Source: Caulochytrium protostelioides
Taxonomy: Eukaryota; Chytridiomycota; Caulochytriomycetes; Caulochytriales; Caulochytriaceae
Assembly: GCA_003615045.1 (NCBI GenBank)
Contig: ML014173.1
Coordinates: forward strand, 1 to 64,000
DNA: 64,000 nt
Direction: 5' to 3'
Each line of letters opens with the position of its first letter. The stretch's first letter is position 1. A program made the translations under genes and the position numbers. Below are positions 41,401 to 52,604 of the stretch, one piece after another. Below the pieces are notes generated by a model. The model was not told the origin of the DNA and searched no databases. It saw only the letters and a list, made by a program, of their open reading frames with translations.

Positions 41401-43778
41401 GATCCAGGCGCTGCTTGATGTGCGGATTGTTCGGGTCGAGCTCGAGCGCGCGCGCATACGCGTCAAGGGCATCTGAGACTTGGTTGTTGCACGATTCATA
41501 GAGCGTGCCCAGATCATACCAAACCTCCGAGATGTACGGGTTAAGCCGGATGGCGCGCGAGTAAGCGTCCAGCGCGTCCCGGAACTGGTTAATCTGGTAG
41601 TAGAGCACGCCGATCGAACACCAAAAGGTCGGGTTGCGGCCGTCGCGGTAGACGGCCTGCTGGTACGCGTCGTAGGCCTTGTTGTACTTTTCCTGCGCCA
41701 TGTAGCACCGGCCCAGCAGATACCACGTCTGCGCGTCGTTCGTGTCCACCTCTAGGCTCCGCATCAGATACTGGATGGCCCTGTCCTGGTTCGAGAACGC
41801 ACTGTGGCCGTCCTTGTCGGTGTCCTGGCTGCCGCTCGCCATCGGGTACTCGCCGTTCGGCGTCGTCGCCGTGCTGTCGGGCTTGCCTTCCTGCGAGGCC
41901 GACGATCCGGAGGCGCCGTGCGGACCCGCTTGTGCCCCGGCACCCGCGGAGGCCGACGCGGCGCTCTGGTACTGCTGATGGTACAGCCAGCCCAGCTGCT
42001 GCAGGACCTTCGCATGGTGCGGGGTCGCGACGAGCACACGCTCGTAGGCGTCGCGGGCAAGGCCGTACTCCTTGTTCTGCTCGTGGACATGGCCGATCTG
42101 GAACCAGATATCGACTTCGCTCAGGGGTTTCGGCGGCTTGTTGAGGATGTAGCGGAAGCAGGAGAGGCTCAGCTCATACTTGCCTTGCTGCTTGTAGATA
42201 ATGCCGAGGCGGAAGTAGATCTCATTGGCCTTCTCGAAGTGGGGCTCCATGCGGATGACGGCCGAGAAGGCTTCTTCGGCGTGCTCGTAGCTGCCATACC
42301 GGTCGTAAAGAATCCCGATGCCATACCAGAGTTTGGGTTCTTTGGGGTTCTGCAGATGGTAGAGCGCCTGCTGGTACGCGCCGTAGGCTTTCTGAAGCTC
42401 GTCCAGCATGAGGTGGCAGTGCCCAACGGCGCCCCAAATCTCGCCATTGCGGCCGTCCATTTCCAGGATCTGCTGGAACGCATCAATCGCTTTGTCATAC
42501 TGCTCCCGCGAGCGATACAGGGACGCGATCTGCGTCAGCGCCGGGATCGAGTCGGGGTTGTGCCGCAGCGCGTTCTCGTAGGCCGACAGCGCGTGGTCCG
42601 CGTCGTTCATGAGCTCCGCCAGCGTGCCGACCTCGATCCACGTCTGCTCGTTCTTGGCCGACAGCGCCTGCAGCACGGCGGGCGTGGCCGCGCGTGCCGC
42701 CGCCGCGCTCCCGGCTCCCGCGGGCGCCGTCGCCGTCGTCGCCGCGCCCGCACTCGGCCCGGCGGCCGCCGCCAGGGCCGACATGGACGCCGCCGCGGAC
42801 ACCGGCGCGACGGGCGCCACGGCCGCCGCCGCGGCGGACGGGTGGGCTCCCGGCGGCAGCATCGCTCCGGCCGTGGGCGCGCCGCCGTGCGGCGGCGGCA
42901 GCGACGGCGCGGCAGCGGCGGCCCCCGGCAGCGGCGGCGGGGACGCGGGCGGCGCGCCGGGATGGCCTGAGAGCCCAGGGTGCGGGCTGCGGCCGGCGAG
43001 CGCCGCGTGGGGCCCGGGCGGCGGCATGCCCATCGGCGTGTTGGGCATGGGTTTGTGCGTGGCGGGCCCGTGTGCCATTGCGTGCGGGGACAGGGCGTGG
43101 TGCGATGGCGCCAGGTGCTGCGGCGCGTGCGGATGCGGCGCTTGCCCCTGCGCCTGCGGTGGGCCGTGCTGCGGCGGCGGCGGCGCTTGCTGCTGTGGCT
43201 GCTGCGAATGCGGGTGCTGCTGCGGATGCGGATGCATGGCCTTGGACGCGCTCGATGGTGCCATCATACTGCCACGCGGGCCATACCCGTCATATCCGCC
43301 CACGGGCTGAGGCGGCTGCTGCTGATGCATGTGAGCCGGATGCGACGATGGGTGCCCTTGCTGCGGCGGCTGCGGCGGCGGACCCTGCTGCTGCTGCGGG
43401 TGCTGCGAGTAATGCGGATGGGACGGCGGCGGGGCCATGTGCTGCTGCTGTGGGTGCTGCGGCGGCATGACATGCGGGTGGTGGTGGGGATGCGGCGGCG
43501 CGTGCTGATGTGGGTGCGGCGGCGGCGGCGGCGCGTGCTGCGTGTGCGGATGCGGATAGCCATGCGGCGGGTATTGCGACTGCGGCGGGTGCGAATGCAC
43601 CGTCTGCTGCTGATACGGCGCGTGGTAGGATGGCGGGCCCGGCTGCGGCGGCATCGGCGCCGCCATGCCGCCCTTGTTCACGCCCGACGGCGCGTTCGCG
43701 CCGCCGCGTTGCATGCCATACCCGGCGTACGCTTGCTGCTGCTGGTGGTGCTGCGAATGCTGCGGATGTTGGTGGTGT

Positions 43779-43815
<37 letters not shown>

Positions 43816-44107
43816 GATGTTGCTGCTGCTGCTGCTGCATCACTTGATGGTGGTGCGGATGATGCCCGTGGTGCGACGGACCCTGTTGTGGCATGCCGCG
43901 ATCGGCCGGGTGGTGGTGTGGCGAGAGACCCGCGCTGGCGCCGTAGCCTTGCGGCGGCGGCGGTTGCTGCTGGGAGGGCATGCCGGGCCCGCCGCGGAGC
44001 TGCCCCGGATGCGGAACGACGTGGTGCTGGCCAGGGTGCTGGCTCGGGTGCTGGCCGGGATGCTGGCCATGCACGCCGGGGTGGCCGTCGCCCGGATGGG
44101 AATACAT
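38405..44107 (-). CDS. CYC8: CYC8/SSN6 TPR subunit of the Tup1-Cyc8 corepressor
   Basis: Nuclear adaptor that bridges DNA-binding repressors to Tup1. Residues about 486-900 form a tandem TPR array beginning near NEQTWIEVGTLAELMNDADH, with units such as YDKAIDAFQQILEMDGRNGE and LYYQINQFRDALDAYSRAI. The order and sequence match Cyc8/Ssn6 (ten TPRs). The N-terminal arm is Pro/His/Gln-rich with a poly-Gln tract at 91-110. The C-terminal half (about 905-1900) is Ala/Pro/Ser-rich and ends in a basic LKRSTDASDTSLAKKPRA that may be a nuclear signal. Yeast Cyc8 is 966 aa; here 1900 aa. The frame opens at a GTG (44215); ATG 44107 is the first ATG. Confidence 0.93.
43778..43837 (-). repeat. Poly-Gln-coding CAG/CTG repeat in CYC8
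   Basis: Residues 91-110 are Gln except for His-Leu at 97-98. More Gln/His-rich sequence follows to about residue 125. Length variation would change the corepressor N-terminus without a frameshift. Confidence 0.9.
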
Positions 44108-44760
44108 GGTGGCCCGATCAAGCGGACCACGCGATGAACACGGGCCGGCACGTGGCGACGGCTTGGACGTGAGCGGCGCGCAACGGCAGCGGCAACGAAC
44201 GACGGGATGCACCACGTCTCCACGCGTGAGTCAATGGGCCCATGCACGTCGATAGCGAGCAAGGCCAGCGACACAGCCAGTAACGGAAAAGGACGGTGGC
44301 GCGATATCGCAGCGAACGGGGACGCGTCGATAGCGGGAGGACGCGTAGTAGCTGCTACTGAAGCTGAGCGTGCCCGGCGCCTGGGGTCCCAGCGACCGAC
44401 ATCCAGAACAGGCACAAGGAGGCGTGCGATACCACGATCCAGCGCGCGACCTGGATGTCTGCAATGTCTTGCACACGCGCACTGCAACGCGACGCGTCGA
44501 TGTCGCTGCATGGCACGCGGCCTGGGCGGGTGCGATGCGCCGTCTGGGCCGCGCGGGCCCCGCCTTCGTGCCTCGCGGGCCAGACGGGGGGCAGCTGGCG
44601 CATGGCATGGGGCGGCGCCACGGCCGCCATCCTGCGCCGCGCGCGAGGGCCTTCCGTCTGGATCAGAATCGATACGACGACGCGCCGTATGGACGGCGCC
44701 GCATGGGCGTCGGCCGCATAGAGGCGGGCGGCCTCTCTGCCGTCCGTGCCGTCCGTGCCG

Positions 44761-44810
44761 CGACCACCGGCGACCACCGGCGCCCACCGGCGCCCACCGG
44801 CGCCCACCGG
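44761..44810. repeat. 10-bp minisatellite, 5 copies
   Basis: Two copies of CGACCACCGG are followed by three of CGCCCACCGG. The repeat lies about 650 bases upstream of the CYC8 ATG. Confidence 0.9.
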
Positions 44811-45130
44811 CGGCCTGCATGCCATGAGCACTCGCGCGAGCCGAAACATGAACGGCCCGTCGCCAGACGCGTTGCCGGCGAATGCCTGCGCCCGAAGCAG
44901 CGGCCTTCGCTTCCGCCCCAGGCGGCCGCTGCCGCCGCCGCCATCGCCACGGCGACGCCTCCGTCATTCGTCTTATCTGAGGGCGGCACGGGGCCCGCGC
45001 CGACGGCCGGCGACGCGCCCGACGCGCCCGACGGGATCCCGAACGCGTTGCTCGAACGATCATCCTCCCCAGGAAGCCTGGCGCCGCCTTGCTCACGGCG
45101 CGCTGATATCATCACCCGACGCCGCCGTCC

Positions 45131-45187
45131 GCCGCGGACGCCGCGGACGCCGCGGACGCCGGTCGACGCCGCGCGCGCGCGCGCGTT
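45131..45187. repeat. CCGCGGACG repeats and alternating CG run
   Basis: Three 9-bp CCGCGGACG units are followed by a CG-alternating stretch near 45168-45187. Alternating CG can adopt left-handed DNA. Confidence 0.8.
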
Positions 45188-45869
45188 CGATGGGCGGGGC
45201 TCCCGTCGGTGGGCGACGGCCAAGCGCCTCGTCCTGCTCCGCCTGGCCGCGCCAGGGGGCCGGCGTTGCCTTCATCGCCATGGCTCATGCCGCCGCCGCC
45301 GCCGCCGCCTTCGGAGCTGCCGGAGGCGGCCGCCGCCGCAGGAGGCCGCTCGAGGCCGCTCGAGGCCCTGGCAACTCAGCCGGCCGACGGTTCTTCGGGT
45401 GGCGAGGTTGATGGCGGCCGCATGGACCACTCGCGGCTTGATCGAGGGCGTGCGAGGATGGCGTTCGGGCCGGCATCGGGCGGCGTCGCCCCTTCGCTGG
45501 ACGCCGCCATCCAGGTGAGGCCCAGTGCTCGAGGCGTCGTCCTCCCGGCGGCCTCGTGCCGGGTCAGGCCGGTGACGCGGCGCGATGGCGTGCGCGGCAA
45601 CAGCCGCGCTGGCATGCAGGTCCCGTCGTTCGGATCGCGTCCCTCCGGTACATCGAGCACGAGACCAAAACAACCCCCACAGCACGCAAGACCCCCTGCG
45701 TCCTGCGATGATCGGCTCCATGGACCCTGGCACTGGAGACCGATGCGACTTGCGCCGTCCTTGGAGAAAGATTCACGACGCGTCTCTTGGCATGTCGATC
45801 GAGACAAAAAGAACTACAGAGAGCAGGAACCGGTCCCATCCAGCGGATCCTCCGCCATGGCGGCACGCC

Positions 45870-48800
45870 CTAGGTGAAGCGCGTGAAATCCAGCGTCATG
45901 CTCATCACGTCGCGAGGCCGTGGCGGCCCCCCGCTGGTCGGCACGCCGCTGCCGACACTGCCGGCCAGAGGCGTCGGACGGGAGAGGCCTGAGAGGCCCG
46001 AGAGGCCGCCGAGCGCCGGGCTGCCGACCGCCATGCCGCCGCCATGCACCGACCCCCCCAGCGGGACCATGGACGGCGCCGCCGACGAGCCGACGCCGCC
46101 GACGCCGCCGACGCCGCTCAGCAAGCCTAGCGCGCCGCCCGCCGGCGCCGTCGTGCCAAAGACCAGATGGCCGCTCGCGCCGGCGCCGGCCGCAGCCGCG
46201 GGACCGGGCGCCATCCCGATCCCGACCGCCGCGGCGGGCCGTGCGCGCGCGACGCCGGGGCCCAGCAGGTCGGCCGCGGCGCGCTCGACGGCCGCGGCGC
46301 CGGTCAGCGGCGGCGGCGGCGGCCCCGCGGAGGTCGGCGCGCCGCCGCCGCCGCCGCCGGATGCCATGGAGGGCGTGGAGGCGCCGGCGGTCGGCGGCGT
46401 CGAGACCGCCCCCGGCGTGCCCATGACCTTCGCACCCATCCCCGGGTGGCCTGGCGTGCCTGGCGTCGCGGGCCCACTGCCGCCGCCGCCGCCGCCGCTG
46501 CTCGTGGCGTGCGCCATGCCCTGGCGCACGTAGCCTTGGAGAGCGCGGCGGCGGATGGCCTCGATCTGGCGCAGGCGCTCGCGCGACGACGCGTAGAAGC
46601 CGCCGCTCGCGTGCCCGAGGTGGATCGAGAGGAACACCTGGGCGAGCACGTTGGCGTGCATCGCGATGCGCCGGACGTAGCCGGCAACGTGGAACCCCGA
46701 AAGAATGCGCTGCGGCGCCGAGAGGCCCGCGGCCATCTCGGGGAGGTCGGGGCGCGTCTGCACCGTGATGCGGAAGTACCGCGCGGTGTACAGGTCCGAG
46801 TAGCCTTCCATGGCGGTGCGCTGTTGCGGCGGTGGCTTGAACGGCTTGAACGCCGCCACGCTCGCCGGCGGCGGCTGCGGCGGCGCGCCGTCCGTCGGGT
46901 CGCCCGACGACGTGGGCGCATCATGCCCGCTCGCCGCGACGCCGGCAGCGGCGGCGGATATGGAGGTCGTGGTCGCCGTACCGGGCGTCGTGATGGCGCC
47001 CGGTGTGACGGTCGACGGCGTGCTGCCGTCCACGGCATGAGCCGGCAATCGGTTCTGCGCGACCTCGTCCTTGACGGACGCCGATCCCGCCGGCGTAATC
47101 ACGATATTGACGAGATTGAACTGACCCGGGATAGTCTCGAACCGGTATGGCATGCCGCTATCGTTCCAGACAATGAGCACGTAATCGTTGCCGATGTGCC
47201 GCTTTTTGTTAATGAGGGCCGCTTCTTGCGACGGGCTCAAGGGGAACCGCTCGGCCACAGAGTCCACAGGACCGGCGGCGCCCCCGACGCCACGAGATCG
47301 CGGCGACGCCTCGGCCGGGGTTGCCGCCGCCGCCGCCTCGGCCGGAGGTCTGCCCCGTAACGACGACGACGACGATGACAGCAGTGCTGCGGGCTCTGCC
47401 GTCGCCGCAGGTTGCGGCGTGCCCGAGGGCATCAGAGTGGTGCTGTGCAGAATGAGCTGGCTCAGGTCGTCCTGCCAGTAGATGGCATACTCGCCGTCGA
47501 TGTCGTGCTCGATGTCTAAGCCACCGGTGTAGATGTCGTGGTTGCCGCGGAGCTTGGCCATACGGCCCATGGATTGGAGAAAAAGCGAGTATGCGCGGGA
47601 GCCGTGCTCATTCAGCAGGATCTCGCGCTCGTGCGACTGGCCAGTGGCAACGTAGGTGACGCCGATCTTATGCAGGTCCACGACGGGCGTGCGGTCAAGG
47701 ACGCCCAGGGCGCGGCGGACGGCGTCGTCCTCGGGCAGCTGGATCGGCTCAAGCCGCTGCGCGAGCGGATGCGCTTCGGCGAGGTGCGACGGGTCCGAGG
47801 ACAGCAGCGACAGCGACGAGATGCCGCTGAACTGGAGGAAGTGGAACGACGGATCGACGCGCGCTGGGCCGGCGGTCTGTGCCGCGAGCGCCATCGCAAT
47901 CTGGCCGGGGCCCAGCGCGCCGTCTGCCGACACCGACGACAGCGGGCCGGGAGCCGCGCTCGCGCCCATTTGGCTCAGGTCGGCCCTGAGCTGCACCGAC
48001 CGCGCGCGCGACCGCGGCGCCGGCGGGCCCGTGCTCGAGTCCTGCGCTGACGTGCCTGCCGATGCGGACGGCGCCGCGGGCGGCGGCGGGGATGACGGAG
48101 CGGCCGGAGAGCCCCCGCCGTCGACGGTTGCCGCTGGGGTGCTCCCTGTGGACGCCCGGGCGTCCGAGGAGCCTGCGGGCACGGCCGCCGCGGGCGCCGT
48201 CGCCGACCGCGGATGCCCGCCGGCAACGGGATCGGATTCCTCCAGCAGGGGCTGCAACGTCGAGGCGGCGGCGGGCGCGGCGGCCGTGCCTGCGGCAACT
48301 ATGTCCGGAAACAGCCCCGCAGCCGGTGGGTGCTGGCTTTCCTGGCTCGCAGGCGGCCGTGGCGGGCGGCCGTCCAGCACCGACGCCGGGGACGGCGCGG
48401 AGGGCGGCGGCGGCGGGGATCGGAGGTCGCCGAAGGGGGAGGCCGAGGTGGGCGCGGCGGCCGCAGAGGGGAAGGCGGCGTCGAAGAGGTGCTGGTATGC
48501 GAGGATCGGCGGGAGCTCCGGAAACGTGGCCGCCGGCGGCATCCCCAGCCCCGTGGCCGACGACGCGTCGCGGCCACCACCGCCGCTGCCGCTGTCCGCG
48601 GCCATGGCGTGGGCTGTGGTCATGGTGGCGCTGTGGGTGTGCTCCTTGAGGGGGTTGTCGAGGTGGATCGTGAACGACACGAGCCCTGAGGGCCGGCGGA
48701 TCCAGATCTCGCACCAGCGGTCGTCGATCATCGTCATGGTCATAATGCAGTTGTTGAAGAGCCATGCCTTGGTCAGGGGCGCCGCAGCGCCGCCCAGCGG

Positions 48801-51800
48801 CATCCCCGGCGTCGCCATCACGCCCGAGCTCGTGGCCGAGTTGGGCAGATTCATACTGCCGCCCCCGCCCAACGTCATACCGCCCAGGTTGAGGCTGCGG
48901 CCCCGCCGTACGTGGCTCGACGCGATCGAGCGCTGCTTGGTGCGCGACCAGCAGTTCGCGAAGGTGCTAGTGATGAGCATGTCCATGACGAGCTGTGTGT
49001 TGGCGCGGTTTTCCTCCTCGGTGACGCTCGTGTCGCGCTGGAGGTAATGGATGATGAAGGGCACGTAGCGACGGCGGTCCATCAGTCGAATGCTGGTGAA
49101 CCACAGCGTGATGACGTAGAAGGCCAACTGCTCGAGGTAGACGAGGCTGGCTTTGGTGGCCGGGGTCGCGTCATGGGGCGGGCTCACATTGTTGATGTGC
49201 TGGAGCCCGATCGCAAGAATCCGGCGGTAGTCCGTTTCGGTCAGGTTACGCGTCAAGGCTGGCAAATCCGCTAGCGCCGCCAGGAACTCCAGATTGGGAA
49301 TCCCCATGGAGGTGGCCATGTTTTGGCTAATCTTCATCAGCAGACCCGGGAGGGCTTTGGTCATGAGCGAGGGGAATTCATACAAGCACACCTGCAAGGC
49401 GTGGATACAGAGTTTGTTGGCCACGGGCCATTTGCTCAGGCCGGTCTGGAAGACCATGACGAGTTCTTCGTGCTGCTGGCGGTTGAAGTGCTGGTGGAAG
49501 GGCAGCAGGATAAGCAGCACGTAGATGAGCTGGCGGTACACCGTCGTCTTGGCTAGGGCGGGCGGCACGTCGGTGATGTTCTCGAAAGCCCGCTCCTTCA
49601 ACACCATACTGCAGAGCACTGAGCGGAGCGTGCGGATCTCCCGGATCGCTTCGTGCCACAGCGGCAGGTTCGCCAGCTGCTGCGGGAGCTCGTCCAAGAG
49701 CTGCTGAAACAGGGGGTATGGGCACGGCTCGCAGAGCAGGGTGATCAGAACCTCCAGGTAGAGATCGACGCGCAGCTGGCCCAGAGCCACGTGGGCGGAA
49801 ATGGGCATCTCGGACACCAGCTGGCCTGGGGGGCCTAAGTGGCTCAGTGGCATATGCATAGCTTCGTTCAGCTGATAGATATCGGCGGTCGAGGCATAAA
49901 GGTGCGTGGCTTGGACGAGGCCGTTGGCCGTCACGTGCAGCGGCGACCAGCGCGACTGTGTGACGGCGTCCAGCAACTCGAACCGCGGCAGTTCAAACCG
50001 GATATTGTACCCCGTGTCGGAGGTGCGGAAGCTGAGCAAGAACTTGAAAAGCCGCTGGCGCGCGGGGAGCTGCAGAAAAACGCAGGTGACGGCCTGCGTC
50101 AACAGCAGATACGTGCGCTGGGTATGCTCGTTGTTCGCGAGCACGGCCGCGCTGAGAAACAGCGCCATCAGCGTTTCCACGGCGGCGGCGGCGCGGATAC
50201 GCGCCAGCGTGTCCGGGAATCGGGTCGAATCGGGCGCCGCGATGTGCTCAAACGCCGGCGAGATCCGCGCGGACGACGGCGTCGACGGCGCGTCATGGAA
50301 CGGGGGCGGCAGATGGCTCCCGCCCGGGTGGCCGCTCGCCGCCGGCCAGAAGCACGCGGCGAGGCGCTGCGCGGGCGTCCGCGGCCGCGCGAGACAGAGC
50401 AGGCACGCGAGCTGGAGGTCACACACGGCGTCGGGATCGGCGCTCGTGGCCACGGCGTCGAGGAGGGCCTGCATGGCCTTTTGGAGCATGGCGGGGTCCT
50501 GCTCGAACGGCAGCGACGCGGCGATGGGGCGCAGCAGATGCGTATACACGTGCTGCGGGTCCTGCGAGATGCGCGCGAAGCGAATCACGTGGTCCATGAT
50601 CTCGTGGCGCAGTCGTGGCGGCCGCAGGGCCGGCGCGGGCGCCGGCGCAACTTGAGGCGTGGGCTGCGCCACCAGGAACTGGTTCACCAGAAACGCGAGC
50701 TCCATCGTGCCGTCCGCGACTTGCATATACCACGTTAGCTCCTCGCAGTGCTGGACAATGCGCGACACGAGGGTGTCGCCGAGCTGGTGGCCGAAGGCGG
50801 TGGCCGAGCGCAGAAGGGCGAGCACGGCGCTCGGGTCCGCAGGCGACGGGTGGATGAGGCACAGCACAATGATGTTGTAGACGCCGAAGAGCTGGTGGAT
50901 CAAGGGCGCCGTGGGCGCAATCTCACCGGTCGCGATGGCACCTGGCGCTTGGTCAGCGAGGAGGGGAGGCGGCGGGTCGTCGCCCAGCTTGTACGGCAGC
51001 GCATCAATGACGGCGGGCGTCCAGTAGTGGTTGAGCTGCAGCAGCAGCTGCACGACGAGCTGGATCTCGATCATGAGGATATGATGGGTCTTGAGAAAGT
51101 TGCGTAGCTGCTTGAGCACGACGAGGTCGACGGCGAGGTCCTGCAGATCCAGCGGGATGCGGATCAGCCGCAGGATGAGCATCGTCGACAAGACGTCCGG
51201 CGCGTTCAGATGCAGCCAGAGCAGTAAGCCGATAGTGCCGCAGATCTGCCGGCGACTCATCTCCTGCAGCGGCCGCCGCAACGACGGCAAGGCGGTGGCG
51301 GTGGCGCCGGCGGTCGTCACGCCCGCTGGCGCCGCTGTCGTGCCGGCATGGGCCATGCCGCCGAGGCGCATCATGCTTTCGCTCGCGTCCATCATACTGA
51401 CACCGCTCACGGTGTGTGTATACTCGGCGACAATGTCCTGCAGCACGGAGCGCATGCTGAGGACCACGGCGGAGGTCCGTCGCTGTTCCTTGCAGATGAC
51501 GGTCATGATGAGCAGCACCGCCGATCGAACCGGCGTCTCGGAGGCCGGGCCGTCGGGATGGTACGCGGCGGCACAGACGCGCATGGCCATAGCGAGCGTC
51601 TCGGCGGGCATAAGGTCAGTCTCGAGTAACCGATGCAGGATCTGGAGCGAGCGCTCCAGGTGCGGCAGGAAGGGGGGCGTCAGCGCCAGCTGGGCGACGT
51701 GGCGCCCGATCTGCTCGAGCAGGGCGGGGGCGATCAAGTTCTCCTTGGCGTGCAGGAGCCGCAGGAGCAGCTGCAGCACGGGACCCGCGTCCGACAAGGC

Positions 51801-52604
51801 GTGAAACGCTTGCTGCTCCTGCTGCGTGGTGGGCATACTTGGTGAGCCAGGCGTCGCACCCGCCGCTTTCGCCACGGGCGACAGCACCCTCTCGGCGCTG
51901 TCGCCCGACGCGGGCGCCTCTGTGGTATTCAGGTGCACCCACTGGGCTCGCAGCCAGCGCTCGCAGAGCTCGACGACGTGGTGGTGGGCCGGGATCGCAT
52001 GCGGCGCGGACGCGACCTGGAGCAGCTCGAGCACGACCAGCCGATGGCAGATCTCATCGTCGGCCCACCGCGACTCGTCCAGCACAAACTCCGTCATGGT
52101 CGAGAGAAGCGTCGCGTCCAGGGGCATCCGCGACCCGACGCAGGATTTGATAAACGCGATCACGGCGGCGCGACAGAACTTGGGCAGCGCGCGGTCGCCG
52201 AGCTGCGCCACCAGCGTCCACAGGTCAGGGAGCTCATCCGGAACATAGACAGCGTCCAGCAGGTAGGTCAGCGCGAGACAGGCGTCGGCGCGTTCGGCCA
52301 GCGGCACGCTCGGCTGCAGCTGGTCGATGAGATCGCGCAGCCGTTCGAGATTGTTGGGTTTCGTCGCGCCCCCGGCCGGCGGCGCGGGCGGCGCCGACGG
52401 CGGCGGCACGGACCGGCTGGTGGAATCGCTCGCTAGCGGCGCAGGCGCTGCCGCGGCTGTAGAGGTGCTGTTACTGGCGAGCGCAGCGGGCGCGCGGCGG
52501 GTACTCGACGGGCTGGTGGGGTTGCTGCCGCCGGGATCAGAGGTCTGGAGGCCGCGCAAGCGGTTCTTGAGCCGTTCGATCGTGTTGGCGACAGTGGCCG
52601 CCAT
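45870..52604 (-). CDS. TSC2: Tuberin (TSC2), Rheb GTPase-activating protein
   Basis: Catalytic subunit of the tuberous sclerosis complex, which turns off Rheb and so restrains TORC1. The 2244-aa product has a long helical-repeat N-terminal region typical of tuberin. A C-terminal Rap/Ran-GAP-type domain covers about 1638-2020: VVDLHKIGVTYVATGQS, LLNEHGSRAYSLFLQSMG, KKRHIGNDYVLIVWNDSGM and AMHANVLAQVF. Asn1814 in IVWNDSG aligns with the catalytic 'Asn thumb'. The GAP domain is interrupted by two low-complexity insertions (about 1725-1798 and 1840-1935), and a disordered linker of roughly 250 residues precedes it. ATG 52604 begins MAATVANTIERLKNRLRGL. TSC2 is absent from budding yeast but present in many other fungi. 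TSC1 is not in the window. Confidence 0.92.
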   Translation of the reverse strand: MAATVANTIERLKNRLRGLQTSDPGGSNPTSPSSTRRAPAALASNSTSTAAAAPAPLASDSTSRSVPPPSAPPAPPAGGATKPNNLERLRDLIDQLQPSVPLAERADACLALTYLLDAVYVPDELPDLWTLVAQLGDRALPKFCRAAVIAFIKSCVGSRMPLDATLLSTMTEFVLDESRWADDEICHRLVVLELLQVASAPHAIPAHHHVVELCERWLRAQWVHLNTTEAPASGDSAERVLSPVAKAAGATPGSPSMPTTQQEQQAFHALSDAGPVLQLLLRLLHAKENLIAPALLEQIGRHVAQLALTPPFLPHLERSLQILHRLLETDLMPAETLAMAMRVCAAAYHPDGPASETPVRSAVLLIMTVICKEQRRTSAVVLSMRSVLQDIVAEYTHTVSGVSMMDASESMMRLGGMAHAGTTAAPAGVTTAGATATALPSLRRPLQEMSRRQICGTIGLLLWLHLNAPDVLSTMLILRLIRIPLDLQDLAVDLVVLKQLRNFLKTHHILMIEIQLVVQLLLQLNHYWTPAVIDALPYKLGDDPPPPLLADQAPGAIATGEIAPTAPLIHQLFGVYNIIVLCLIHPSPADPSAVLALLRSATAFGHQLGDTLVSRIVQHCEELTWYMQVADGTMELAFLVNQFLVAQPTPQVAPAPAPALRPPRLRHEIMDHVIRFARISQDPQHVYTHLLRPIAASLPFEQDPAMLQKAMQALLDAVATSADPDAVCDLQLACLLCLARPRTPAQRLAACFWPAASGHPGGSHLPPPFHDAPSTPSSARISPAFEHIAAPDSTRFPDTLARIRAAAAVETLMALFLSAAVLANNEHTQRTYLLLTQAVTCVFLQLPARQRLFKFLLSFRTSDTGYNIRFELPRFELLDAVTQSRWSPLHVTANGLVQATHLYASTADIYQLNEAMHMPLSHLGPPGQLVSEMPISAHVALGQLRVDLYLEVLITLLCEPCPYPLFQQLLDELPQQLANLPLWHEAIREIRTLRSVLCSMVLKERAFENITDVPPALAKTTVYRQLIYVLLILLPFHQHFNRQQHEELVMVFQTGLSKWPVANKLCIHALQVCLYEFPSLMTKALPGLLMKISQNMATSMGIPNLEFLAALADLPALTRNLTETDYRRILAIGLQHINNVSPPHDATPATKASLVYLEQLAFYVITLWFTSIRLMDRRRYVPFIIHYLQRDTSVTEEENRANTQLVMDMLITSTFANCWSRTKQRSIASSHVRRGRSLNLGGMTLGGGGSMNLPNSATSSGVMATPGMPLGGAAAPLTKAWLFNNCIMTMTMIDDRWCEIWIRRPSGLVSFTIHLDNPLKEHTHSATMTTAHAMAADSGSGGGGRDASSATGLGMPPAATFPELPPILAYQHLFDAAFPSAAAAPTSASPFGDLRSPPPPPSAPSPASVLDGRPPRPPASQESQHPPAAGLFPDIVAAGTAAAPAAASTLQPLLEESDPVAGGHPRSATAPAAAVPAGSSDARASTGSTPAATVDGGGSPAAPSSPPPPAAPSASAGTSAQDSSTGPPAPRSRARSVQLRADLSQMGASAAPGPLSSVSADGALGPGQIAMALAAQTAGPARVDPSFHFLQFSGISSLSLLSSDPSHLAEAHPLAQRLEPIQLPEDDAVRRALGVLDRTPVVDLHKIGVTYVATGQSHEREILLNEHGSRAYSLFLQSMGRMAKLRGNHDIYTGGLDIEHDIDGEYAIYWQDDLSQLILHSTTLMPSGTPQPAATAEPAALLSSSSSSLRGRPPAEAAAAATPAEASPRSRGVGGAAGPVDSVAERFPLSPSQEAALINKKRHIGNDYVLIVWNDSGMPYRFETIPGQFNLVNIVITPAGSASVKDEVAQNRLPAHAVDGSTPSTVTPGAITTPGTATTTSISAAAAGVAASGHDAPTSSGDPTDGAPPQPPPASVAAFKPFKPPPQQRTAMEGYSDLYTARYFRITVQTRPDLPEMAAGLSAPQRILSGFHVAGYVRRIAMHANVLAQVFLSIHLGHASGGFYASSRERLRQIEAIRRRALQGYVRQGMAHATSSGGGGGGSGPATPGTPGHPGMGAKVMGTPGAVSTPPTAGASTPSMASGGGGGGAPTSAGPPPPPLTGAAAVERAAADLLGPGVARARPAAAVGIGMAPGPAAAAGAGASGHLVFGTTAPAGGALGLLSGVGGVGGVGSSAAPSMVPLGGSVHGGGMAVGSPALGGLSGLSGLSRPTPLAGSVGSGVPTSGGPPRPRDVMSMTLDFTRFT

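Larger units (their letters stand above)
44108..45869. other. 1.8 kb upstream region of CYC8, with short tandem repeats
   Basis: This is the promoter side of CYC8 and the 3' flank of TSC2. It contains five 10-bp units of the CGCCCACCGG type (44761-44810). A CCGCGGACG triple repeat runs into an alternating CG tract (45131-45187). Open frames here are Arg/Pro-rich and unrecognised. I see no RNA gene. Confidence 0.55.
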
